The notes: generated by a model not told the origin, from the sequence alone. DNA of 64,000 bases from Nostoc sp. UHCC 0302 (GCF_038096175.1 NZ_CP151099.1:3226501-3290500); one strand, 5' to 3'; counted from the first letter of the stretch, positions 24,360 through 35,300 are shown. A program made the numbers and translations.

Positions 24360-26801
24360 TTAAGCCTTAACCGCGATTTGGTTGTATACAGAAAGGGCTT
24401 GAGCAACACATTGATCCATGTTGTAGTACTTGTATGTCGCTAGTCGTCCGACAAAATATACTCCTGGTGTTGTATCAGACAGCGCCTTGTACTGCTTGTA
24501 CATTTCGTTATTTTCTGGGCGCGGTACAGGATAATAAGGGTCTCCCTCAGCTTGAGGAAACTCGTAAACAATGCTAGTTTTCGAATGTTCTTGACCAGTC
24601 AGGTATTTAAACTCAGTTACACGAGTATAAAGCTGTTCATTGGGATAGTTAATTACTGGCGCTGATTGAAACACTGAGGTGTTATGCGTTTCATGCTTGA
24701 ACTCAAGTGAGCGATACGGTAGTTTTCCGTAGCGATAATCAAAGAATTCGTCAACTGGGCCAGTGTAAACCATCTCGCGGCAAGGTATCGCCTTCTGGAT
24801 TTCCTGATAATCAGTATTTAACATTACCTTGATGTTCGGATGATTTAGCATATTGTCGAACATCCTGGTAAAGCCGTGCAGTGGCATCGCTTGGTAGCTA
24901 TCGGTAAAATAGCGATCGTCACGATTAGTACGAGTCGGAATTCTGGCAATTACTGATTTGTCCAGTTCCGATGGGTCGAGTCCCCATTGCTTACGCGTAT
25001 AATTCCGGAAAAACTTTTCATACAGTACTCGACCAACTTTGCTGACTACCACATCTTCACTAGTGCGGATATATTCTACGGGTTCAGCAAGTGATTTGTA
25101 AAACTCCTCGACCTCAAATGAATTGAGATTCATGCCATACAGCTTGTTGATGGTATCGAGGTTGATCGGAATAGGAACAAGTTGCCCATCTACACTAGCA
25201 AGGACACGATGTTCGTAAGACCGCCACTGAGTAAAGCGTGAGAGGTATTCAAAGACTTCGCGGGAGTTGGTGTGAAAGATGTGTGGGCCGTATTTGTGTA
25301 CAAGAATGCCATGATCGTCGTAATGATCGTAAGCATTGCCACCAATGTGATTGCGCTTGTCTACAACCAGCACTTTTTTACCAGACTGAGTTGCTAAACG
25401 TTCAGCAATCACGCTACCAGAAAAACCCGCGCCGACAACCAAGTAATCAAAGACAAATTTTCTGGTAATAATATTTGGTGCTTGTTTACCAGTCGCACCT
25501 GTGGAGTTAACTTTGTCTTCATTATCGCGGGCAGCAATGGCAGAGTCTATAAGCTTCATCATCGATGCCCAAGTCCGATCCCAAGAAATCTTTTCTAAAA
25601 AGGTATCTACCCGATTCAACCATTCTGATGTTCTTATGTCTTCTTGCATTGCTTGTTCGGCGGCGGCGACGAATTCAGAAACTGTGTCTGCAATTCGTAC
25701 CAGTTTTAAATCTCCATAAGGCCGCACTACATCTCGAATGCTAGTAGAAACCACAGGTCTACCTGCGGCAAGATACTCTGGAGTTTTAGTAGGACTAATA
25801 AAGCGTGTTGACTCATTACGCGCAAACGGCAGCATCGCCAAGTCCCACCCAGCCAAGTAAGTGGGTAGTTGTTTATAGTCTTTTCCACCGAGATAATGAA
25901 TATTCTCATGCTGTGGTAGAGTTGCCAGATCAATTTTCACAACTGGCCCAATCATCACTAAATGCCAATCCGGACGTGCCTCGGCTATACCAGCAAGCAG
26001 TTCTATATCCATGCGTTCATCAATGACGCCAAAGAATCCCAGGCGAGGATGAGGAATATTTGCTTGATCTGCTGCTTCTTCAAGATTTCTTGCTTGGGCA
26101 AAGTGGGCTACATCTACGCTGCTGGGAAATCCATAGACGTTGGGGTGTTGGTTGACTTTACTTTCGTAAAGGCTTTGTCCTCCTGTAAATACCAAGTCTG
26201 CACGGCGGAATAGTTCAGCCTCGTATTTCTTTAAAGTGGGTGATGCTCCTTTGAATGCAGATAATTCATCCATGCAATCGTAGATAATTGCTTCTGGTTT
26301 TAAGTGCTGGGTAAAAGCGATCGCCATTGGTGTGTAATACCAACAGATATACTTATTGATGCTTTGCTCTGCAAATAAAACATCAATTAGCATTTGCAAG
26401 TCTGCATTGATCGCTTCCTCATTCAAACCTTGTGGTAAATGTGGTACAACAACCACTACCCCACTTTCATCTTGACTAACATCTAATCGTCCTAATGGTT
26501 CTTGGGTAAAAATTGGCTCTTCAATAAAGAATACCCGCTTTCCTTGAGCGCAGCGACTTAATAAATGTTGTGGTCTTTGGTAGACAAAATTCCAACGCAA
26601 ATGAGATAAGCAAACTACATCAGGCGTATCATTAAAGGTTTCTGTTGGTTGAACATTTTTATTTGACGAATTTAAATTCAACAGTGATTTACCTGATGCT
26701 TGCGTTTCGTCTACTAGCTGCGATCGCTTTGTTTTACGCTGCTTAGACGAAACTATATTGCTAACACTGTTGCTTTTTATTTTCGCTTTCTCACTTGTCA
26801 T
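24360..26801 (-). CDS. Fusion: glycosyltransferase plus UDP-galactopyranose mutase
   Basis: 813 residues. The N-terminal half (about 55-420) is a GT-B-fold transferase: VCLSHLRWNFVYQRPQHLLSR, HPRLGFFGVIDERMD, and SPTKTPEYLAAGRPVVST with the donor-binding Glu. The C-terminal half (about 445-813) is UDP-galactopyranose mutase: FAD motif DYLVVGAGFSGSVIAERLA, RNHIGGNAYD, GPHIFHTN, KQWGLDPSEL, then YNMDQCVAQAL. The mutase makes UDP-galactofuranose, and the fused transferase could use it or prepare the acceptor. It implies a galactofuranose-containing polysaccharide. It lies 306 bp from the GH1-reductase fusion on the same strand. Confidence 0.92.
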   Translation of the reverse strand: MTSEKAKIKSNSVSNIVSSKQRKTKRSQLVDETQASGKSLLNLNSSNKNVQPTETFNDTPDVVCLSHLRWNFVYQRPQHLLSRCAQGKRVFFIEEPIFTQEPLGRLDVSQDESGVVVVVPHLPQGLNEEAINADLQMLIDVLFAEQSINKYICWYYTPMAIAFTQHLKPEAIIYDCMDELSAFKGASPTLKKYEAELFRRADLVFTGGQSLYESKVNQHPNVYGFPSSVDVAHFAQARNLEEAADQANIPHPRLGFFGVIDERMDIELLAGIAEARPDWHLVMIGPVVKIDLATLPQHENIHYLGGKDYKQLPTYLAGWDLAMLPFARNESTRFISPTKTPEYLAAGRPVVSTSIRDVVRPYGDLKLVRIADTVSEFVAAAEQAMQEDIRTSEWLNRVDTFLEKISWDRTWASMMKLIDSAIAARDNEDKVNSTGATGKQAPNIITRKFVFDYLVVGAGFSGSVIAERLATQSGKKVLVVDKRNHIGGNAYDHYDDHGILVHKYGPHIFHTNSREVFEYLSRFTQWRSYEHRVLASVDGQLVPIPINLDTINKLYGMNLNSFEVEEFYKSLAEPVEYIRTSEDVVVSKVGRVLYEKFFRNYTRKQWGLDPSELDKSVIARIPTRTNRDDRYFTDSYQAMPLHGFTRMFDNMLNHPNIKVMLNTDYQEIQKAIPCREMVYTGPVDEFFDYRYGKLPYRSLEFKHETHNTSVFQSAPVINYPNEQLYTRVTEFKYLTGQEHSKTSIVYEFPQAEGDPYYPVPRPENNEMYKQYKALSDTTPGVYFVGRLATYKYYNMDQCVAQALSVYNQIAVKA

Positions 26802-28257
26802 ATATGCTCTCGATCTCTAGTATTTTTGATTAAACAATTGTTAATACCTTTTCTTTATAAGCTTGTACCAAACTCTATGACACGAGATAGTTCTCTGCCC
26901 ACATGGATATACGAACTATCGTTTGGTAAATCTTCATATCGAATTGGTAAAACCAATATTTTCATTTTCTAAACCCATTTTTATAAATACTTGTTTATTT
27001 AAATTTTTTCATCTACCAACAAGAATACAAAATTCAGTTGATAATATCAGTCTTAAGATAAATTGTTAAATAAAAATTTGATTTTTAACTCATCTAAAAT
27101 AGATAGACAGACTATATGTCTTAATCTGACTTTTAGAAATTTATAATATTTAGATACTATAAATAACGAGTATACCACAATTAATGCTTTAATAAATGGT
27201 ATTAAAATATATAAGATTTTCAATATGAAATATGCACAAAGGAGTCATTTAGTCTGTTCTTTTTCGTACATAGCAGCTAAAACTTAACTAAGCAAGAATA
27301 GGACTTATACAAGAATCTTTGGATCTCTGATTTTTAACCTACCCTTTGAGAACTCTTAACGGCTAATAAGAAGTGACTAAGCTTATAGCTGACGCTGCAA
27401 AAACGTGTCTATGTATCCTTTGTAGTTCGTTTTTTCATAATTTAGCGTCAGCCTTGAAGCAGTTAGAAATCAGAATTCAAAATCTAAATTAGTGGGCAAT
27501 TGAAGCTCGTTAAAAAATAATCAGATATACTTAAAATTCTATAAAGAGTTACAAACCAAGGAAACAAATTAATACCACAGCGTATTTCAAGCTGATGAAG
27601 TATAAAAATTAGGTCTCAAAACCAAGCATAAAAACTGTTTTAATTCCCGATTTTTGCTTTTGGCTTTTGACTTCTGCTGTATGCAGCGAGCATAGTGGTT
27701 ACCGTCAGTATTATCGTCCTAATTGTTACATAAATCAGGGTAATAATTGCATCAGTAGCCAATGATAATTAAGCAACTAAGGATAAATGCATCAATTTCG
27801 TCTAAAAATGCATTAACCTTGTATTACCTGGAATAAAAACCATTTTTCGTCAGTTTTATGAATCTTGCTAGTTTTTATTGCGTTTTACTCAATTTTAAAA
27901 ATTGATTTAGTTAAATAATTTACAAATAAACTTTCTCTATAAAGACTTTATATAATAGATAGAAGGGTAAGCTTAGGCTAATTATTACCAACTATAATTC
28001 AAGGCATTTTTTTAAATGACCTGGCAAAAAATGGGGGTGTATGTGCCATAATGTCACGAGCCAGGAGTAATAATTATTTTCATACCTCCTCAACGCTTAA
28101 GGTGAGAGAGGTATGAATGTTGCTACGAAAAAATCTATTTTTATTGTCAGTCGCGGCACTAGCTTGACTCGACAGTAGAGTTTGCCGAGAAAAATTCTTG
28201 GTATGTTGACATAACCTATAGACACAATTGTTGAGTTGCAGCTAGGGAGGAATGTTA
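26802..28257. other. 1.45-kb AT-rich intergenic region
   Basis: Divergent promoter region of the mutase fusion (minus) and the GH2 gene (plus). I find no gene. The only clear structure is the inverted repeat at 28081-28115. The length is unusual and could hide a small RNA, but nothing in the sequence proves it. Confidence 0.5.
28081..28115. promoter_or_regulatory. Inverted repeat upstream of GH2 gene
   Basis: CATACCTC and GAGGTATG, a perfect 8-bp inverted repeat around a 19-base centre, about 140 bases upstream of the GH2 start. Either an operator or an RNA hairpin. Confidence 0.45.
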
Positions 28258-30117
28258 ATGAGATTATTGAATTTGGAAAATGCTGAGGTTGAACTAGCCT
28301 CAAGTCCTGCTAATAAAGTTTTGGATTCAAAAACAACAGCACATCCGCGTCCTTTATTACAGCGATCGCACTGGCAAAGCTTAAATGGTCAGTGGAAGTT
28401 CGCGTTTGACGACCAGGGAAAGTGCTTTAGACCCGGTGATTTTAAGCAGTGGTTTAATCATATAGAAATTCCCTATGCTCCCGAATCTACCAAAAGTGGT
28501 ATTGGTGATACTGGATTTCACCCAAACTGCTGGTACGAGCGAGAATTTCAGACAGATCCAGGAAAAGGTAAATTACTGTTGCATTTCGGTGCTGTAGATT
28601 ATCGCGCTCGTGTGTGGGTTAACGGTGAATACATAGGTGAGCATGAAGGTGGACATACCTCTTTTTGCTTCGATATTACTCATGCCTTGAATGACAGTGG
28701 CATAACAAAAGTCACAGTGTGGGCGCAAGACGATCCGCAAGACCTCGCTAAACCTCGTGGCAAGCAAGATTGGCAGTTGGAGGCACACAGTATTTGGTAT
28801 CCTCGTACCAGCGGCATTTGGCAAACTGTTTGGCTGGAGCGTGTAGGTGCGACTTATATAGATCATATTCAGTGGACACCTGACTTTGAACGGTGGGAAA
28901 TTGGTTGTTACGCTGCACTTGCTGGGGATGTACCTGCTTCTGGCTTACAAATCAAAGTGAAACTGAGCGTTGGCCATAAGGTGTTGGTAAACGATACCTA
29001 TGAAGTGTTCAATGGGGAAATTGGTCGCCGCATTTCCCTCAGCGATCCGGGAATTGATGACTGTCGTAATGAATTACTCTGGAGTCCAGAAAAACCGACG
29101 TTAATTGATGCTGAAATTCAGTTGTGGTGCAAAGACCAACTACTGGATGAAGTAAAATCTTATACAGCGATGCGAACCGTTACTATACAGCGCGATCGCT
29201 TTATGCTCAATGGTCGCCCTTACTATTTGCGGCTAGTGCTAGACCAAGGCTACTGGCCAGATACATTGATGACAGCACCCAGCGACGAGGCATTGCGACG
29301 CGATGTAGAACTAGTTAAAGCAATGGGTTTTAACGGAGTCCGCAAACACCAAAAAATTGAAGATCCTCGCTTTTTATATTGGGCAGATGTTTTAGGGCTG
29401 TTAGTATGGGAAGAGATGCCCAGTGCCTATCGCTTCACACCGAAAGCGGTAGAACGCATGGCACATGAGTGGACTGAGGTGATCAAACGTGATTCCAGCC
29501 ATCCATGTATTGTGGCATGGGTTCCGTTCAATGAATCTTGGGGAGTGCCAAATTTAGTTGAGACGGCAGCTCATCGTAACTACGTATTGGCAATGTATCA
29601 CTTGACCAAAACACTAGATCCGACTCGTCCAGTCATTGGTAATGATGGTTGGGAAAGTATAGATACAGATATTCTTGCTATCCACGACTATGAAACTAAT
29701 CCGCAACGATTAGCACATCGCTATAGAGCTGATGTCCAGCTATCGGATTTATTGTCACGTAGCCGTCCTGGAGGACGCATTCTCACCCTCGATAACTATC
29801 CACATCAAGGGCAACCAGTGATGCTGACTGAGTTTGGCGGTATTGCCTATGCCCCTACTGATACACCAGATGCTGATAAAGCTTGGGGATATGAGCGTTG
29901 CTTCAATATCTCCGAACTAGAAATGAAATACGCCCAGCTACTCGAAACCATCAATAATACCGAGCTGTTTAGCGGATTTTGTTACACCCAGCTTACAGAT
30001 ACCTTTCAAGAAGCTAACGGTTTATTATACGCCGATCGCACACCCAAATTTCCCATTGAGGCAATTCGGGCTGCAACCCTTTCAGGACAAGGATTATGTA
30101 CTCCCACAAGCTGTTAA
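28258..30117 (+). CDS. Glycoside hydrolase family 2 (beta-galactosidase/glucuronidase type)
   Basis: About 619 residues. The order is sugar-binding jelly roll (HWQSLNGQWKFAFDD, CWYEREF, VNGEYIGEHEGGHTSF), immunoglobulin-like domain, then a TIM barrel with acid/base Glu in WVPFNESWGVP and nucleophile Glu in MLTEFGGIAY. The GGGAGG ribosome site at 28244-28249 lies at good distance from the ATG at 28258 and too close to the ATG at 28252, so 28258 is chosen. No signal peptide, so a cytoplasmic glycosidase. The 3' end overlaps galT by 22 bp, so galactoside hydrolysis is likely coupled to galactose use. Confidence 0.9.
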   Translation: MRLLNLENAEVELASSPANKVLDSKTTAHPRPLLQRSHWQSLNGQWKFAFDDQGKCFRPGDFKQWFNHIEIPYAPESTKSGIGDTGFHPNCWYEREFQTDPGKGKLLLHFGAVDYRARVWVNGEYIGEHEGGHTSFCFDITHALNDSGITKVTVWAQDDPQDLAKPRGKQDWQLEAHSIWYPRTSGIWQTVWLERVGATYIDHIQWTPDFERWEIGCYAALAGDVPASGLQIKVKLSVGHKVLVNDTYEVFNGEIGRRISLSDPGIDDCRNELLWSPEKPTLIDAEIQLWCKDQLLDEVKSYTAMRTVTIQRDRFMLNGRPYYLRLVLDQGYWPDTLMTAPSDEALRRDVELVKAMGFNGVRKHQKIEDPRFLYWADVLGLLVWEEMPSAYRFTPKAVERMAHEWTEVIKRDSSHPCIVAWVPFNESWGVPNLVETAAHRNYVLAMYHLTKTLDPTRPVIGNDGWESIDTDILAIHDYETNPQRLAHRYRADVQLSDLLSRSRPGGRILTLDNYPHQGQPVMLTEFGGIAYAPTDTPDADKAWGYERCFNISELEMKYAQLLETINNTELFSGFCYTQLTDTFQEANGLLYADRTPKFPIEAIRAATLSGQGLCTPTSC

Positions 30118-31196
30118 AGCCCGATGGACGCAAGCTGACATTATATAGTCGCTACCCAATTTCTAGTCAGCTACAAGCTACTAGCCCTAGTAACGAGCCA
30201 GTGCAAGCAAACCCGCACCTGCGCTGGCATCCCCTGCGCGGCGAATGGGTAGCTTACGCTAGTCATCGGCAAGGGCGGACATTCATGCCGCCCCCAGAAT
30301 ATAACCCCCTCGCACCTACCAGCAACCCGGAGTTTCCTACAGAACTACCTCAAGGTAAGTATGACGTAGCGGTGTTCGATAACCGCTTTCCTTCGATGGC
30401 TCTTACGGCAAACAACCCACCTGATAGCATCGTGGAAACGTTACCTGCTAATGGAGCGTGTGAAGTAGTGGTTTTTACGCAAGATGCACGTGCTTCTCTC
30501 AGTTCCCTAGAAGTAGAACATCTCGATTTGCTGTTGTCGGTATGGGGCGATCGCACCCGCGAACTGGGAGATAATCCGCAAATTCAATACGTGCTGCCGT
30601 TTGAAAACAAGGGTATAGAAGTAGGTGTAACTTTGCACCATCCCCACGGGCAGATTTACGCCTATCCCTTTATCCCACCTGTTCCTGCACGGATGTTAGA
30701 AATGCAGCAGCAGTATTATCAAGAACATCAGCGGGGGTTACTGGAAGATTTAATTCAAAAAGAGATTGCAGACAATCAGCGGATTATTTATCAAGATGAG
30801 TATGCGATCGCCTTCGTTCCAGCGTGGGCGCGTTACCCTTACGAAGTATGGATTGCTCCGATAAAAGCAGTTGGCACTTTTACGGATCTTAGCCCAGAAC
30901 AGCGTAGGGGACTTGCTAAGGCATTAAAAACTGTCACTCTCAAATATGACGGCTTGTGGAATCGCCCGTTTCCTTATTTAATGGCTTGGTTTGGCGCACC
31001 AACTGACGGACAAGCACATCCCGAAGCACATTTACACGCCGAGTTTTATCCACCATATCGCACAAGTGAAAGGCTGAAGTATTTAGCAGGAACAGAATTG
31101 GCAGCAGGGATGTTTGCCAATGATGCTTTACCGGAGGAGAAAGCAAAGGAATTACAAGCGGTAAGTGTAAATATTGAAATGCCGATTTCAGTATGA
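30096..31196 (+). CDS. galT: Galactose-1-phosphate uridylyltransferase
   Basis: 366 residues with the GalT histidine-triad signature VTLHHPHGQIYAYPF (active-site His-Pro-His), RWHPLRGEWV near the N-terminus, and YLMAWFGAPT with LHAEFYPPYR near the end. It moves UMP from UDP-glucose to galactose-1-phosphate in the Leloir pathway. The ATG overlaps the GH2 gene end by 22 bp and is preceded by AAGGATT, giving translational coupling. galK lies 4.8 kb downstream on the same strand; galE is not in the window. Confidence 0.95.
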   Translation: MYSHKLLKPDGRKLTLYSRYPISSQLQATSPSNEPVQANPHLRWHPLRGEWVAYASHRQGRTFMPPPEYNPLAPTSNPEFPTELPQGKYDVAVFDNRFPSMALTANNPPDSIVETLPANGACEVVVFTQDARASLSSLEVEHLDLLLSVWGDRTRELGDNPQIQYVLPFENKGIEVGVTLHHPHGQIYAYPFIPPVPARMLEMQQQYYQEHQRGLLEDLIQKEIADNQRIIYQDEYAIAFVPAWARYPYEVWIAPIKAVGTFTDLSPEQRRGLAKALKTVTLKYDGLWNRPFPYLMAWFGAPTDGQAHPEAHLHAEFYPPYRTSERLKYLAGTELAAGMFANDALPEEKAKELQAVSVNIEMPISV

Positions 31197-31241
31197 AAAC
31201 CTAATTTTGAATGTAGAACCGCAGATGGACGCAAATGAACG

Positions 31242-31275
31242 CAGATCAATTTGATAATGATCTGTGTTTATTTTT
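31242..31275 (+). terminator. Terminator after galT
   Basis: A 7-bp stem CAGATCA / TGATCTG with a 9-base loop, followed by TGTTTATTTTTT. It lies just before the next ATG (31287). Confidence 0.55.
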
Positions 31276-31286
31276 TCTCATAAACT

Positions 31287-32372
31287 ATGAGCGAAGAAGT
31301 CTCCAAGAAACTGGAGTTAATCAGGCAAACCCTATCTGAAACAAAAGCAGAGGGTTTACGCCTACGTGGTACAGACTGGTTTGCTTGGGCGACTGCTGGT
31401 GCTTCTAATACTGTGCTGCTGACTACTGAAACTGGTGTAGCAGAAGTATTAGTAACTGCCAAAGATGCGTGGGTATTAACGGATGAAATTGAAGCCCAAC
31501 GCCTCAAAGATGAAGAACTGCCAAGTAATTTTCAGCTATATATCAACCCTTGGGCAGATGCTGTCCGCGAAGATTTTGTTCGTGATGCTACTGCTGGAAG
31601 AGAAGTTTTAAGCGATCGCCCTACTTCTGATCTAGAGCAGCCACTACCATCATCTTTACAAGCCCATAAACGAGTCTTAATGTCAAGCGAGCTAGAACGA
31701 TATCGCCAAGTAGGGCAAAAAGCTAGCACAGCCATGACAGAGGTACTACAAGCCGCCAAACCTACTTGGACAGAATATCAGTTAGCGGGTGCAGGTGCAG
31801 AAGCATTGTGGACAAGAGGTTTGCATCCAGCGCTAACACTAGTGGCTGGCGAGAGACGCTTACCGCTGTATCGTCATGCTACCGCAACAGGAGAACAACT
31901 TGGACGGCAAGCGATGCTGGTATTTTGCGCTAGAGGATATGGTTTGTTTGCGAACCTGACTCGATTTGTTTGTTTTGGCGCACTCCCAGAAGAATCCGCG
32001 CAATTGCATCGTCATGTCCGGGAAATAGAAGCCCAAGCCCTATCTTTGTGTAAACCTGGAACTCCTCTGAATGCTATTTATCATGGACTAGCTCAAACTT
32101 ATGAACAGCACGGTTTTGCTAATGCTATCCGCGAACATCACCAGGGAGGAACTACTGGATATCTAGCGCGAGAAGTTGTGGCAAATCCACACACAACAGA
32201 TACTTTGGCAGAAAACATGGCTATGGCTTGGAATCCAAGTTTAGTAGGTGCAAAGATTGAAGATACTTTTGTCATCCTCAAGGATGGAAAGCTGGAAAAC
32301 CTAACTTATGATCCTAACTTTCCTAGCGTTGAGGTAGAAGGAAGATTGCGTGCAGTACCTTTAGAAATTTAA
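31287..32372 (+). CDS. M24 (pita-bread fold) peptidase-like protein with altered metal site
   Basis: 361 residues with the creatinase N-terminal domain (RLRGTDWFAWATAGAS) and the M24 C-terminal fold (about 150-350). In active M24 aminopeptidases the first metal motif reads D-x-G...D-x-T-R; here it is VFCARGYGLFANLTR, so both Asp positions are changed. The His motif survives as HHQGGTTGY, the first Glu is changed (MAMAWNPSL), and the last Glu remains (KIEDTFV). It is therefore probably not a dinuclear metal peptidase; it could be a binding protein or an enzyme of different chemistry. Confidence 0.82.
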   Translation: MSEEVSKKLELIRQTLSETKAEGLRLRGTDWFAWATAGASNTVLLTTETGVAEVLVTAKDAWVLTDEIEAQRLKDEELPSNFQLYINPWADAVREDFVRDATAGREVLSDRPTSDLEQPLPSSLQAHKRVLMSSELERYRQVGQKASTAMTEVLQAAKPTWTEYQLAGAGAEALWTRGLHPALTLVAGERRLPLYRHATATGEQLGRQAMLVFCARGYGLFANLTRFVCFGALPEESAQLHRHVREIEAQALSLCKPGTPLNAIYHGLAQTYEQHGFANAIREHHQGGTTGYLAREVVANPHTTDTLAENMAMAWNPSLVGAKIEDTFVILKDGKLENLTYDPNFPSVEVEGRLRAVPLEI

Positions 32373-32387
32373 TCTACTACTCTGTCT

Positions 32388-32421
32388 GTAGTTGCGCTGT
32401 CTTTGAAGACAGCGCAACTAC
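32388..32421. terminator. Strong hairpin between convergent genes
   Basis: A perfect 14-bp stem GTAGTTGCGCTGTC / GACAGCGCAACTAC with a 6-base loop, 15 bases past the M24 gene stop. No long T-run; it may act as a terminator or be a dispersed palindrome. Confidence 0.6.
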
Positions 32422-32596
32422 GAACCTATAAAATCAAACTTGACAGAATACTAGGATATTTCCATCTGCAAATTAGGAAACGGTCGAGATTAAATGAGTC
32501 TTTGCAGTATCGAGGGCTTTGAACATAGAGAAATTCCCCTCTAACCTCATGGGATAGGGAGGAATGATGGCTAAGGCCAGAGGATTTTTATAGATT

Positions 32597-34825
32597 TCAA
32601 CCAAATTTACCAGCGGTTGAAGCTATGAGGAATGCTGCATACGTAAGGATGTAGCCAACGGTGAAATGAGCAACACCAACTAACCAACCTTGGACAATAG
32701 ACAGAGCAACAGGCTTATCTTTCCAACGAACTAAGTTAGCTAACGGAGTGCGTTCGTGCGCCCAGACAAGAGTTTCAATTAACTCTTGCCAATAGCCACG
32801 CCAGCTAATTAAGAACATGAAACCAGTTGCCCAAACTAGGTGTCCAAAGAGGAACATCCAAGCCCAGACAGATAGATTACTTGTGCCGTAGGGGTTGTAA
32901 CCGTTAATTAACTGAGCGGAATTAGCCCAGAGGTAGTCACGGAACCAACCCATGAGGTATGTAGAGTTTTCGTTGAACTGAGCTACGTTACCTTGCCAAA
33001 TACCTAGATGCTTCCAATGCCAATAAAAGGTTACCCAACCAAGGAGATTCAGCATCCAGAACATAGCGAGGAAGAAAGACTGTTCCCAAGAGGAAGTTTG
33101 GCAAGTACCACCACGACCAGGCCCATCGCAGGGGAAGGTGTAGCCGAAGTCCTTCTTATCGGGCATCAGTTTAGTACCACGGGCATCCAACGCACCTTTG
33201 ACGCAAATCAGGGTAGTTGTGTGCAAACCCAGAGCGATCGCATGATGAACCAAGAAATCGCCTGGCCCAATCGTTAAGAATAGGGAGTTAGTCCCAGAGT
33301 TAATCGCATCCACCCAGTTTGGTAACCAGACGTTGCCGTAGTTTGGCCAAGCTGTGTAGGCAATACTATCTGGATTAGATAGTAAGGTATCCATGCCATA
33401 CAGCAATTTCCCATGAGCAGATTGGATAAATTGAGCAAACACTGGCTCAATCAAAATTTGCTTCTCAGGAGTACCAAAGGCAACTACAACATCGTTATGG
33501 ACGTATAGCCCAAGGGTATGGAAGCCCAAGAATAGCGACACCCAGCTCAGGTGGGAAATAATCGCTTCTTTGTGCTTGAGTACGCGTTCGAGGACGTTAC
33601 CTTTGTTTTGCTCTGGGTCATAGTCTCGTACCCAAAAAATGCCAGCATGGGCGAATGCACCAATCATCAAGAAACCAGCAATATACTGGTGATGGGTGTA
33701 CAACGCCGCTTGGGTTGTGTAGTCCTTAGCTATGAAAGCGTAAGGAGGCAGCGAATACATATGCTGCGCCACCAACGACAGTGCAGTACCCAGTGCTGCC
33801 AAGTGTATGGACAACTGGAAATGCAGCGAGTTGTTATAGGTGTCGTACAGTCCTTGGTGCGGTAGGTTGAACTGACCTTCGGTTTGGATACCAAAGAAAT
33901 TCCTGGCGTTGAGCATCTCTTTGATGCTATGACCAATACCGAAGTTAGTGCGGTACATATGACCGGCGATGATGAAGATGACTGCGATCGCCAAATGGTG
34001 ATGCGCCATATCCGTCAGCCACAGCGATTCTGTTTGCGGATGGAAGCCACCCAGAAAAGTCAGAATTGCCGTCCCTGCACCTTGGGATGTTCCAAACACA
34101 TGACCAGCCGTATCTGGATCTTGGGCATAGACACCCCAGTTCCCTGTAAAGAAGGGTGTCAACCCTTCTGGGTGAGGTAAGGTGGTGAGGAAATTATTCC
34201 AACGAACATGAATTCCACGAGATTCAGGGATAGCAACATGAATCAAGTGACCAGTCCAAGCCAATGCGCTGACACCAAACAAACCTGCCAAATGGTGATT
34301 CAGACGGGGTTCAGCACTCTTAAACCAAGCCAAGCTAGGACGGTACTTAGGTTGCAAATGCAGCCAACCAGCGAATAGAAACAATGCAGCTAATAACAAC
34401 AAGAATACTGAACCCTGATAGAGGTCAGTGTTTGTCCGCATCCCAATGGTGTACCACCAATGGTAAACACCAGAGTAAGCAATGTTGACCGGGTTGTTAG
34501 CACCACCTTGAGTAAACGCTTCTATTGCTGGTTTACCAAAGTGAGGATCCCAAATTGCATGAGCAATTGGGCGAATATGCAGCGGATCTTTAATCCACTG
34601 TTCAAAGTTACCTTGCCAGGCTACGTGGAACAATAGGCTAGATGCCCACAGGAAAATAATTGCCACGTGACCGAAGTGGGTAGCGAAAATCTTTTGGTAA
34701 AGATTTTCTTCGGTCATACCATCATGGCTTTCAAAATCATTTCCCGTAGCGATCGCGTACCAGATTCGACGTGTAGTCGGATCTTGTGCAAGATCCTGGT
34801 TAAATTTAGGATATTTTGTGGCCAT
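32597..34825 (-). CDS. psaB: Photosystem I P700 apoprotein A2, solitary divergent copy
   Basis: 742 residues, full length. It has the eleven-helix PsaB layout, the FX iron-sulfur motif [12 protein letters not shown] with both cysteines, [14 protein letters not shown] near the C-terminus and many chlorophyll-ligand histidines (such as [19 protein letters not shown]). It pairs with PsaA to hold P700 and the electron-transfer chain in the thylakoid. psaA normally precedes psaB; here there is no psaA. Several loops ([40 protein letters not shown]) differ from the usual PsaB as I recall it, so this is probably a second, specialised copy. AAGGAGG lies about 15 bases before the ATG. Confidence 0.95.
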   Translation of the reverse strand: MATKYPKFNQDLAQDPTTRRIWYAIATGNDFESHDGMTEENLYQKIFATHFGHVAIIFLWASSLLFHVAWQGNFEQWIKDPLHIRPIAHAIWDPHFGKPAIEAFTQGGANNPVNIAYSGVYHWWYTIGMRTNTDLYQGSVFLLLLAALFLFAGWLHLQPKYRPSLAWFKSAEPRLNHHLAGLFGVSALAWTGHLIHVAIPESRGIHVRWNNFLTTLPHPEGLTPFFTGNWGVYAQDPDTAGHVFGTSQGAGTAILTFLGGFHPQTESLWLTDMAHHHLAIAVIFIIAGHMYRTNFGIGHSIKEMLNARNFFGIQTEGQFNLPHQGLYDTYNNSLHFQLSIHLAALGTALSLVAQHMYSLPPYAFIAKDYTTQAALYTHHQYIAGFLMIGAFAHAGIFWVRDYDPEQNKGNVLERVLKHKEAIISHLSWVSLFLGFHTLGLYVHNDVVVAFGTPEKQILIEPVFAQFIQSAHGKLLYGMDTLLSNPDSIAYTAWPNYGNVWLPNWVDAINSGTNSLFLTIGPGDFLVHHAIALGLHTTTLICVKGALDARGTKLMPDKKDFGYTFPCDGPGRGGTCQTSSWEQSFFLAMFWMLNLLGWVTFYWHWKHLGIWQGNVAQFNENSTYLMGWFRDYLWANSAQLINGYNPYGTSNLSVWAWMFLFGHLVWATGFMFLISWRGYWQELIETLVWAHERTPLANLVRWKDKPVALSIVQGWLVGVAHFTVGYILTYAAFLIASTAGKFG

Positions 34826-35300
34826 GTATTTTAGTCACATCCTCCTTAAACGCTTATGCAAATTGCTACTCATACTGAGCCAGCAATTTCTTGCAATTAA
34901 ATCAACTGCCTTTTAGCCTTAAATTGGAGGTTAATCTAATAACAAAAACTGGCGAGTATTACGATAAAACACGCTTAATTCTTGGACTTACATCCTTGGT
35001 TAGGCAGTATGATGCAATTCATTCCTATTGAAGTAATAAACAAGTTTCTTACTATTACTTCCATCTAACTTAGGGCGGATTTAACTATAAAACGAGCTTG
35101 TAGCCTTCAACACATTTTAAATGGCGCAGATTATGTCAACTAATTAGCGATCAAGACAGCTTCATATTTAGCAAAGACTATATCAATTTTAAATATTTTG
35201 AAAAATGTTTACCAAAGATTAAGCTGCTTTTTATAGAGAAGTTGGTAAGTTCTGATGCCTACAATTTAAATTTTTTATGGGACTGGCTGTGGCTAATGAC
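34826..35300. other. Upstream region of solitary psaB
   Basis: 475 bp between the small membrane protein gene and psaB, both on the minus strand. It likely contains the psaB promoter; no other gene or clear operator is visible. Confidence 0.5.
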
